Source: Candidatus Peregrinibacteria bacterium
GTDB taxonomy: Bacteria; Patescibacteriota; Gracilibacteria; UBA1369; LOWO2-01-FULL-3
Reading direction: 5' to 3'
DNA: 7,222 nucleotides
NCBI GenBank assembly: GCA_018664365.1
Contig: JABJOK010000064.1
Coordinates: 1 to 7,222 of the forward strand
The notes beneath the pieces are model-generated. The model was given only the letters and a program-made list of their open reading frames with translations. It ran no database searches and was not told where the DNA came from. How positions within the stretch are numbered: the stretch's first letter is position 1; each line of letters begins with the position of its first letter. Below are positions 1-5,741 of this stretch, piece by piece. A program made the translations under genes and the position numbers.

Positions 1-182
1 CTTTTTTCACAAAAATCACATGTTCGATGATAAAGAGTTCTCTCATTACGCCAAGAAAGCCTGCGCCTCAAACGATCATCAGGACAAAGGGTCGGAACAG
101 GCACATTGAGCTTTTTATAAAAACCGAGATCATCATCAGAAATCTCAAAGGGGGTTTTGCAAAACTTACAATTCTGCATCAT
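1..182 (-). CDS. N-terminal part of a cysteine-rich zinc-ribbon protein (partial, cut by left edge)
   Basis: Sixty codons run from ATG at 182-180 to the left edge with no stop. The fragment closely matches the N-terminus of the complete cysteine-rich protein at 1913-3538. Both have a first CxxC (residues 5 and 8 here), then FYxK, VPxP and LCP, an arginine-rich stretch ending in RNE, and a second CxxC (residues 55 and 58). The second cysteine of the CPxC pair in the complete protein is Asp here (CPDD, 33-36), so one metal-binding pair looks incomplete. Two ATG codons are adjacent (182 and 179). An in-frame TAA lies four codons upstream, with only a GTG in between, so the start is well bounded. 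No Shine-Dalgarno sequence is visible. It diverges from the PLP-enzyme gene. The rest lies left of the window, or in the right-edge gene if the molecule is circular. The function is unknown; metal binding is inferred from the CxxC pairs. Confidence 0.85.
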   Translation of the reverse strand, partial: MMQNCKFCKTPFEISDDDLGFYKKLNVPVPTLCPDDRLRRRLSWRNERTLYHRTCDFCEK

Positions 183-207
183 AAGTACCACTTTTTATCG
201 GTACCAA

Positions 208-236
208 ATTCTACAACTCATATAGATATGCCGCAA
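208..236 (-). promoter_or_regulatory. Possible promoter of the left-edge cysteine-rich gene
   Basis: On the minus strand a TTGCGG (236-231) is followed after 17 bases by TAGAAT (213-208), a five-of-six match to the -10 consensus. Transcription would begin near 201, giving a leader of about 20 bases before ATG at 182. The -35 is poor. A competing reading uses TTGGCA at 248-243 with an 18-base spacer to TATATG. This is a consensus-based call only. Confidence 0.33.
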
Positions 237-242
237 CCTAAT

Positions 243-260
243 TGCCAACAAAATTTGGCA
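243..260. promoter_or_regulatory. Perfect 6-bp palindrome, candidate operator
   Basis: TGCCAA at 243-248 and TTGGCA at 255-260 form an inverted repeat with a 6-base centre. The arms end one base before the -35 box of the PLP-enzyme promoter and lie between the two divergent genes. That is a typical position for a dimeric regulator site. No second copy of the full palindrome is seen elsewhere in the window, and six-base arms can arise by chance in AT-rich DNA. Confidence 0.3.
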
Positions 261-261
261 T

Positions 262-290
262 TTGACAATTTTCTAGTCATCAAGCATATT
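262..290 (+). promoter_or_regulatory. Sigma70-type promoter of the PLP-enzyme gene
   Basis: A perfect -35 TTGACA (262-267) is followed by a 17-base spacer and CATATT (285-290), which matches four of six -10 positions. The predicted start of transcription is near 297, only about 15 bases before the ATG at 312. The leader would be very short and carries no purine-rich ribosome binding site. The strong -35 and ideal spacing make this the best promoter in the window. Confidence 0.6.
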
Positions 291-311
291 TACTCCCTTT
301 AATTAAAAACC

Positions 312-1919
312 ATGCCTGAAATACCTGCAGCTGACGGACAAATGGAACATTTAGACGAATTTTTGCGCCACCCTGAAATTCAAGCAATCACAGAATTATT
401 AAGAAAAAACGCCGTTCTGGCAGAACTAATAGGCCCTCAACACACAACACAAAGATTTGCTAATGCAGAAAACCTAGCACTAGCATTTCAAGGAAAGCTT
501 GATGCAATCGATCCTGAACTAGTAGCCGAAGACGTAGCCAATGCCGTAGCACTTGCAGCAGCGATAGAAAATATGAGAAATGACATGGATGAATGTACTA
601 ATATTAGTGAAATTATAGGAGCATATGAATTCCCTGATTCCACTCTCCACGCAATAGTTGATGCAAATCCAGAGTTCCTATTAGATTACGCAGTTGAATA
701 CGCTGAATGCAAAGGAAATTTTGACTACATATTCGAAAAACTCGGAATTACTGAAGAGGATCTAACAGACCTCTTTAGTAGAGTTTGGGTATACAGCCGG
801 CTTACAAACCCAACAAACGAACTCCTTGAAGAGGCAGTTTCGAAGATGGAACACACAGAAATGTCTGCAACTTTTGGAAGTGGACTTGGAGCAATTAATG
901 CTGTAATTAGACAGTTTGTTAAACCAACAAAGGTTGAATGGTTTCATTTTGACGAACCAGGAAAAGCCCCATTTCCAGTAGAAACGACCAAAGGCGGAAA
1001 ACTAGTAATAGTTGGAAGCATATACGGTGGAACAACCGCCTCAATGAAGGAAATATGCGAAAGAGAAGGTATTGAATTTTTCCACATGCCTATAAGCACA
1101 TTTGAAAAAGAAGGACTTCCAGACGATACAGACATGGTCTATTTCGAAACCTCAAACAATCCAACCTTAAGAGTAGTTCCAATTCCAAAATTAGTTGAAG
1201 AAGCAAAAAGGGTTGGGGCGGTGACAGTTTGCGATAACACATTTACTCCAGTTAGCGTAAAACCTGCAGACCACGACGTAGACATTGTCCTTCACTCAAT
1301 GACAAAATACCTCGGAGGAAAAAGCGAAGATCTTGGAGGGGTAGTTTCAGGTAAAAAAGATCTCGTCGCAAGACTTCTCGATCTACACGAAGGACAACGA
1401 ATGATTGGAGGAGCTGTAATGGCTCCGCGAGTCGCAAAAGAATTCTTAAAAAATATGGCAAATCTTCCAGAACGACTATACCGTTCAACTCAAAATGCCA
1501 GAGCTGTTGCAAAAATAGCCAAAACATTCAAAGACCCTGAAGGAAAACCTCTGAAAGTTAGGACTGCAGATAGCTATAAAGCTTATCAATATATCAGAGA
1601 TCTAGAAATGCCTGAAACTCTAGGAAATGGAATGGTCTCTATATTCCTGCCATCTGTTGAACTAGCACGCAGCTTTGCCAACAAGATGATTGAAAGAGGT
1701 GTAGGAAAAGGAGCAGTAAGCCTAGGATCAACTACTACATACTACTCAATCCCATCTGAAACAACTCACTCAGAGATGGATCTAGAAGAACAGGATAGAG
1801 TAGGTATCACACCAGGACTTCTAAGAATCTCATGTGGATCTGAAGAAAATCTACCTGCAGAAGTAGAGTCAATCCTGAATGAGTTACTAGAAAAACCAGA
1901 ACCAGCACTAGCTCAGTAA
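312..1919 (+). CDS. PLP-dependent Cys/Met metabolism enzyme with long N-terminal extension
   Basis: The product is 535 residues, against roughly 380-430 for usual members of the Cys/Met-metabolism PLP family (cystathionine gamma-synthase, cystathionine and methionine gamma-lyases, O-acetylhomoserine sulfhydrylase). The catalytic part starts around residue 158. It has YSRLTNPT (161-168, with the phosphate-binding Tyr and Arg of the partner subunit), an SGLGAI segment (190-195), IYGGT with the stacking Tyr238, CDNT with Asp308 for the pyridine nitrogen, and SMTKYLGGKSEDLGG with the Schiff-base Lys332. Further on are an SLGS...THSEMD region (470-490) and GLLRISCG with the carboxylate-binding Arg505. 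So the enzyme looks active and cytosolic. Substrate and reaction (lyase or synthase) cannot be settled from motifs. Residues 1-155 are helical and acidic and match nothing I recognise; the usual proline-rich lead-in before YSR is absent. About 25 extra residues sit between the SGLGAI helix and IYGGT. The ATG at 312 fits the promoter; the ATG at 342 is an alternative. The gene ends in TAA, overlapping the convergent neighbour by 7 bases. Confidence 0.9.
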   Translation: MPEIPAADGQMEHLDEFLRHPEIQAITELLRKNAVLAELIGPQHTTQRFANAENLALAFQGKLDAIDPELVAEDVANAVALAAAIENMRNDMDECTNISEIIGAYEFPDSTLHAIVDANPEFLLDYAVEYAECKGNFDYIFEKLGITEEDLTDLFSRVWVYSRLTNPTNELLEEAVSKMEHTEMSATFGSGLGAINAVIRQFVKPTKVEWFHFDEPGKAPFPVETTKGGKLVIVGSIYGGTTASMKEICEREGIEFFHMPISTFEKEGLPDDTDMVYFETSNNPTLRVVPIPKLVEEAKRVGAVTVCDNTFTPVSVKPADHDVDIVLHSMTKYLGGKSEDLGGVVSGKKDLVARLLDLHEGQRMIGGAVMAPRVAKEFLKNMANLPERLYRSTQNARAVAKIAKTFKDPEGKPLKVRTADSYKAYQYIRDLEMPETLGNGMVSIFLPSVELARSFANKMIERGVGKGAVSLGSTTTYYSIPSETTHSEMDLEEQDRVGITPGLLRISCGSEENLPAEVESILNELLEKPEPALAQ

Positions 1920-3538
1920 ACTTCCTCCAAATAACACTTCTCACAGTAAACTTTTTCTGGACGATCTTTGTTATAACTACTCTCTACCTTAACTCCACAT
2001 TTTCCACACTCCCTCGACCATAATTTTCTAGGATTTCTTAGTTCGACCCTATCTCTATGCCTTTGAAGTGGAGCCCTCTTTGGCAATGGTAGAGCCATTT
2101 TTTTGTAAAACCTCAATTCCCCTTCAACAATTCGATATGGCTTCCCACTTTTTTCACAAACAAAAACTTTTCCACTCACATCGTCTAAATCCTCATAATT
2201 TCCATTATATTTTTCCCCCTTAAACTCAGACACAGACTGCTCGGCATATTTACCTCCAATTTTTTCAATTCCTTCACGACTTAAAGGGTAATAATCGTTA
2301 GCGAGTCCTTCATTATAATTAAAAGGACAAATTTCAATTGGATAAAATTCACCATACTCACCCGTTTTCTTCATGTGCTCAATAATACGTGGAATTAATT
2401 CTTCATAATCCTCCTTCGTATACTGCTTATTCAAAATACAGTACTCATTCTTACGCAAACTAACCCCTCCAAAACAATGATTCGATGAACGAGATAAAAA
2501 ACAGTACTCCAAGTACGAAGATTTGGGCCAAATCACATTACAAAACTTCATAAAATAATTTTCTGGAGTAGCGCACGACTCATATCCCAACTCACAAGGA
2601 GTAACCCCGGTACAATCCATACAATCCTTCGCTCCCACCCCCAAAGAACAATGATTACAATCCTCACACTCAACCATATCAAAACAATTATGACAACTCT
2701 TCGAATTCACCAAATGATCACCAGTGCAATCCTCACACCCAACAATCGAAGCAAATTTATGCGGAACTTTTAACTTAAAATCCTCAAACTGCTCACGTAA
2801 TTTCATAAGATCCCGATTCCCCTCAAAAAACTCTGCCCGCTTCTTTTCATATTCCTCTTTTGAATATTCCTGATTAAAAATACAATATTTCTTTTTCCTC
2901 AAATTAACACACCCCAAACAGCTCTCACATCCCGAACAATCAAAACAAAAATCACAAAATGAACAATCCTGACAATTTTGCAAAAAAGTACAACGATAAG
3001 ACTTTTTGGTATCCAAGCATTGATAGCAAAGCTCGCAGTCATTCACAAAGGTACAATCCAAACAATCCTTTGATCGAATCAAATAAGCTGAATACATACT
3101 GTCTTCGGAATAATCCGAAGCAGTAACCAAGTAGCAATTCTTTAATTTCCAAGCAAAGTTCGCATAATCACTATTCTCACATTCCCCTATAACTAAATTC
3201 GGCAAAGGACACCTTTTAAGAAGCTCATCGAACTGCTCAAAAAATGGCCGTTCAAAGTCAAAATCAGCACCGTAATCTAAAGGATTAAAATCATCAGCCC
3301 ACCAACACTTGGGGCAATAAACATTGTACTCAAGCGCCGGATCAAACATGGAAATCATATCGCATGAACAATTTGAACATTTAGCCTTGTGAAGCCCCCA
3401 TTCATTACGATATGCAAAACGCCGCTGTTGACGACATTCCGGACAAAGCTTTGGCTCAGGAACAGAAACTTTTTCATAAAATTCACAATCTTTCTCCGTG
3501 ACTTCGTATTCCTGACTGCATCTCTTACATTTATTCAT
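1913..3538 (-). CDS. Cysteine-rich modular protein with zinc-ribbon ends (complete)
   Basis: The 541-residue product has 49 cysteines and no signal peptide or membrane segment, so it is probably cytosolic. Residues 1-80 form a zinc-ribbon-like module with CxxC pairs at 4/7, 32/35, 54/57 and 75/78, followed by a WW and an acidic, aromatic segment to about 105. Residues 159-210 are a cysteine ladder in which C189 to C210 fall every third residue. Residues 209-231 and 357-379 are two copies of a motif around LRK..YCI.N..Y[ST]KE.YE, so the core is duplicated; a second cysteine-rich stretch occupies 268-309. Residues 459-541 resemble the N-terminal module and keep CxxC at 511/514 and 532/535. I recall similar proteins, unannotated, from Candidate Phyla Radiation genomes, but know no function; metal or iron-sulfur binding, or redox, is inference. 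The gene starts 15 bases after the SIS gene, so the two are probably co-transcribed. No ribosome binding site is visible. The stop is TGA; a sister gene ends at the equivalent residue with TAA. Confidence 0.88.
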   Translation of the reverse strand: MNKCKRCSQEYEVTEKDCEFYEKVSVPEPKLCPECRQQRRFAYRNEWGLHKAKCSNCSCDMISMFDPALEYNVYCPKCWWADDFNPLDYGADFDFERPFFEQFDELLKRCPLPNLVIGECENSDYANFAWKLKNCYLVTASDYSEDSMYSAYLIRSKDCLDCTFVNDCELCYQCLDTKKSYRCTFLQNCQDCSFCDFCFDCSGCESCLGCVNLRKKKYCIFNQEYSKEEYEKKRAEFFEGNRDLMKLREQFEDFKLKVPHKFASIVGCEDCTGDHLVNSKSCHNCFDMVECEDCNHCSLGVGAKDCMDCTGVTPCELGYESCATPENYFMKFCNVIWPKSSYLEYCFLSRSSNHCFGGVSLRKNEYCILNKQYTKEDYEELIPRIIEHMKKTGEYGEFYPIEICPFNYNEGLANDYYPLSREGIEKIGGKYAEQSVSEFKGEKYNGNYEDLDDVSGKVFVCEKSGKPYRIVEGELRFYKKMALPLPKRAPLQRHRDRVELRNPRKLWSRECGKCGVKVESSYNKDRPEKVYCEKCYLEEVY

Positions 3539-3553
3539 ATCAATAATTTATTA

Positions 3554-4774
3554 TTAAACAAATAGATTAACAAGTGAAGCTCTCGTAGCTCGAAATTCTC
3601 TAAGCATAGCGAGATCCCTTCTCAATAAATGCTGCCTCAAATCATCAACATTCTTAATAACACCAAGGGCGGATAAAATTTTAGCATTTGTTAAACGCCC
3701 AATTATATGTCCAGCTGCCATAGCGACGACCGAAGCAATACCCTCACTTTCAATTCCCTCAAAATTAAAATCAAATGTTTTCACCTTTCTTTTCTCACAT
3801 ACTCTTTTGAAATTTTGCGTCTCCAGGCTTTCTTGATCTCTAAAAAAATTTAAAAAAACGGCCCCATTTCGCCCCTGGTCCAAAGCCTGAAAAGAAGATA
3901 AAAAGTCAACAGCTCCATCATTTTTCTTACCAGTCCAATCCGAAAGATTTTTATCTAAATCATTAACATCAACGGCCAAACTCAATTTAAAACCCAACTC
4001 AACATCCTGAAAAACATCCCACTGCAAATTGTGCGAAATATGCTCAGCGTCAATCGCTAAAAGCCCATTATCCGGAGCAAAAACCCGAACAGGCCTACCA
4101 TGGAAAAAACATTCAAGTATTGACTCAGCAACCTCTACAAGCATATTTGGATCCAAAATCTCACAATCATTAAATACTACATCAAGTGAATCACCACCAC
4201 TACTCGATATAACCATCTGCACTACTTGATAAAGAAAATATTGTGATATATCTTCTAAAATTTGTTGATCTCTGTTATCAACAACAAGAGGTAAATCTGG
4301 CTGGGACTCTGCATTCACCAAGGCTCCATCTCCTGTCACAGACAAAACTTTTATTTGCATTTGCCTAGCCATTTCAGCTGTTTCTAAAATATTCTGAGAA
4401 TTACCACTAGCTGAAATCAACAAAGCTCTATCTCCATTTCTAGCATGTTTCTGTAAATAAGCAGGAAAATCAGACCCAATAAGATCAGTAAATCTCGGAA
4501 TATCAACATCAACCCTCCCTAGCAAATCAGCACTTTCTCCAAATAACAAAAGATGCCTAAAAATCTGCGCTGAAGCAAAGCTCCCACCATTTCCAAAAAC
4601 AAATATTCTTGCACGCTCCTGTATCGCTCGACGAATATCATCTGCTAAAAAATTTATGTCCGCTCTCGAAACACTCTCGATACCTCTAACAATACTAGGA
4701 ATATAATATTCCTTAACAAAATTTTCAGCCACTTCCCTAAATTCATGAGATTCTACATTCATAAAATATCCCAT
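3554..4774 (-). CDS. Double SIS-domain protein, GmhA-like, second domain degenerate
   Basis: The 406-residue product carries an N-terminal SIS (sugar isomerase) domain, roughly residues 15-195. FGNGGS (60-65) and ISASGNSQN (120-128) are the phosphosugar-binding loops typical of sedoheptulose-7-phosphate isomerase GmhA and the related DiaA. GmhA itself is only about 190 residues. Residues 210-375 repeat the same order of helices and strands (MLVEVAESILECF, then VRVFAPDNG, then AVFLNFF, then VKTFDFNF, then an alanine-rich helix). The glycine-rich loops are lost, so this half looks like a decayed SIS copy with a structural role. In the first half the GmhA catalytic Glu (the AEEL segment) aligns with FRHL, and the late catalytic His is not evident. 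Sugar binding without heptose isomerisation is therefore more likely. The protein is probably cytosolic. ATG 4774 is the longest start; ATG 4762 (Met5) is a good alternative because a TATAAA lies just before 4774. It is followed after 15 bases by the cysteine-rich gene. Confidence 0.82.
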   Translation of the reverse strand: MGYFMNVESHEFREVAENFVKEYYIPSIVRGIESVSRADINFLADDIRRAIQERARIFVFGNGGSFASAQIFRHLLLFGESADLLGRVDVDIPRFTDLIGSDFPAYLQKHARNGDRALLISASGNSQNILETAEMARQMQIKVLSVTGDGALVNAESQPDLPLVVDNRDQQILEDISQYFLYQVVQMVISSSGGDSLDVVFNDCEILDPNMLVEVAESILECFFHGRPVRVFAPDNGLLAIDAEHISHNLQWDVFQDVELGFKLSLAVDVNDLDKNLSDWTGKKNDGAVDFLSSFQALDQGRNGAVFLNFFRDQESLETQNFKRVCEKRKVKTFDFNFEGIESEGIASVVAMAAGHIIGRLTNAKILSALGVIKNVDDLRQHLLRRDLAMLREFRATRASLVNLFV

Positions 4775-4776
4775 TA

Positions 4777-4805
4777 TTTATAGCTTGAAAGCCTAACAAA
4801 CAAAA
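4777..4805 (-). promoter_or_regulatory. Weak candidate promoter of the SIS gene
   Basis: TATAAA (4782-4777, minus strand) lies 2 bases before the ATG at 4774 and is a five-of-six -10 match. No convincing -35 exists: TTTTGT (4805-4800) is at the correct 17-base distance but matches poorly. If used, transcription would begin near 4770, inside the first codons. Translation would then start at the ATG at 4762 with a leader of under ten bases. The site may also be chance in AT-rich DNA. Confidence 0.25.
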
Positions 4806-4842
4806 CCAGCACAATCAAAACATCACATACAGTTTATGGAGT

Positions 4843-4864
4843 AAAAAACGACTTCCAATAAGTC
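4843..4864 (-). terminator. Possible weak intrinsic terminator after the TrmB-like gene
   Basis: Reading the minus strand, GACTT (4864-4860) pairs with AAGTC (4854-4850) around a 5-base loop. One G then precedes six T residues (4848-4843). The arrangement suits a factor-independent terminator 36 bases past the TAA of the regulator gene, but a 5-bp stem with only two G-C pairs is weak. It may attenuate rather than end transcription into the SIS gene. Confidence 0.35.
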
Positions 4865-4900
4865 TACAAGCTGTAAAAAATTCCCAAATCTCTGAAACTC

Positions 4901-5680
4901 TTACACCATCCTGGCAGCAATAAAATCCTTATAGAAATCCGCAACAGGCTTACAATCCATAAATGTTGAAATAATCCCACCACGTTCATTCATATTCCAT
5001 ATATGAAGATGATTCGTCCCCTCAAAAACATTGATCCACAAAGGCTTTTTAGTAACATCGTCCGCCATAACCGATTTACGATCCTCACGCGTATCTAAAT
5101 CTTCGAAATCACAGATCTGGCCTGAATATGGACCTTCCTTTGTAAGTAAAACCAATGCCCTTCCTCCATGCTTTATTCTGTTTTTGATAAATTTCTTTTC
5201 AATTGGAACAACATTGCGTTTTTCATTATTAAAATCCTCCCAATTCCCCATAACCATCATCGTGCTCCACTTATCAGAAGATGCTAAATCATGATAACGC
5301 TCATATGTTTCCTCTTCGTTCAGGGTTTCAAAATCAACCAAGGCTTCAGGTGTCGATAAATCTTTCGACAGCTCCATTGCACGTAGAGAACTGATCAAAC
5401 GGGCCTTTTGCTTTTTCTCAGATTCAAGTTTTTTTATGAGCCCGCCAAGCGTCACAATTCGCAGAGAGTTTTTCCAATCATCGCTTAAAGACTCAACAAG
5501 ACCCAGCGACTGCAACTCCTCAAAAGCGCGATAAATAGAACTTTTAGAATAATTCATGGCCAAAACAGCATCAGCAACACTTACCCCCTCATTATCAAGA
5601 ACAAAGGTATACAAATCCGCTGCCCTTTCGCTTAAGCCAGACTTAATTAGTAATTTTTTGAGCTTCAATTCTTCATTCAT
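4901..5680 (-). CDS. TrmB-like winged-helix transcriptional regulator
   Basis: The 259-residue product opens with a winged helix-turn-helix of the TrmB type (about residues 6-75). SGLSERAADLYTFVL is the first helix. SVADAVLAMNYSKSSIYRAFEEL is the helix-turn-helix with a serine- and tyrosine-rich recognition helix. SLGLVES leads into the wing. Residues 76-105 are charged and probably form the coiled-coil dimer linker. Residues 138-259 follow the pattern of the TrmB C-terminal domain, which is related to the phospholipase D fold: MMVMGNWEDF, FIKNRIKHGGRALVLLTKEG, NHLHIWNM and GGIISTFMDCKPVADFYKDF. In archaeal TrmB proteins this domain binds sugars; here the ligand is unknown. It lies between a cysteine-rich gene and the SIS gene, all on one strand, with gaps of 61 and 126 bases. 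Control of these neighbours or of itself is an inference from position. The start at 5680 is supported by a promoter only a few bases upstream. No ribosome binding site is visible. Confidence 0.82.
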   Translation of the reverse strand: MNEELKLKKLLIKSGLSERAADLYTFVLDNEGVSVADAVLAMNYSKSSIYRAFEELQSLGLVESLSDDWKNSLRIVTLGGLIKKLESEKKQKARLISSLRAMELSKDLSTPEALVDFETLNEEETYERYHDLASSDKWSTMMVMGNWEDFNNEKRNVVPIEKKFIKNRIKHGGRALVLLTKEGPYSGQICDFEDLDTREDRKSVMADDVTKKPLWINVFEGTNHLHIWNMNERGGIISTFMDCKPVADFYKDFIAARMV

Positions 5681-5689
5681 AGTGAAAAT

Positions 5690-5719
5690 ATTTTAGCCCA
5701 CAAACGTACAACAATTCAA
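5690..5719 (-). promoter_or_regulatory. Candidate promoter of the TrmB-like gene, nearly leaderless
   Basis: TTGAAT (5719-5714) and TAAAAT (5695-5690, five of six matches) are separated by 18 bases on the minus strand. Transcription would start near 5683, about 3 bases before the ATG at 5680, so the message would be almost leaderless. A perfect TTGACA also lies upstream at 5731-5726, but at 17 bases it has only a poor -10 (TACGTT). It may be a second -35 or part of a regulator site. Confidence 0.45.
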
Positions 5720-5741
5720 GCAAATTGTCAACATGGCCACC

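Noticed and set aside
27..302. Plus-strand open frame of 91 codons
   Set aside because: Its left part is antisense to the clear cysteine-rich N-terminus (1-182) and its right part covers the divergent promoter region. The translation shows no domain pattern.
762..1527. Three minus-strand open frames inside the PLP-enzyme gene
   Set aside because: They are antisense to conserved catalytic motifs of the PLP enzyme and show low-complexity translations without family features.
1925..1942. 18-base exact repeat with 5754-5771 (ctccaaataacacttctc)
   Set aside because: It encodes the conserved CYLE region at the C-terminus of the two paralogous cysteine-rich genes, so it is explained by gene duplication and is not a mobile element or attachment site.
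4029..4229. Plus-strand 66-codon frame inside the SIS gene
   Set aside because: It is antisense to the second SIS half, has no promoter or ribosome site and no recognisable motif.
4865..4875. TACAAGCTGTA near-palindrome after the regulator gene
   Set aside because: Only four base pairs pair around a three-base centre, which is expected by chance in AT-rich DNA.
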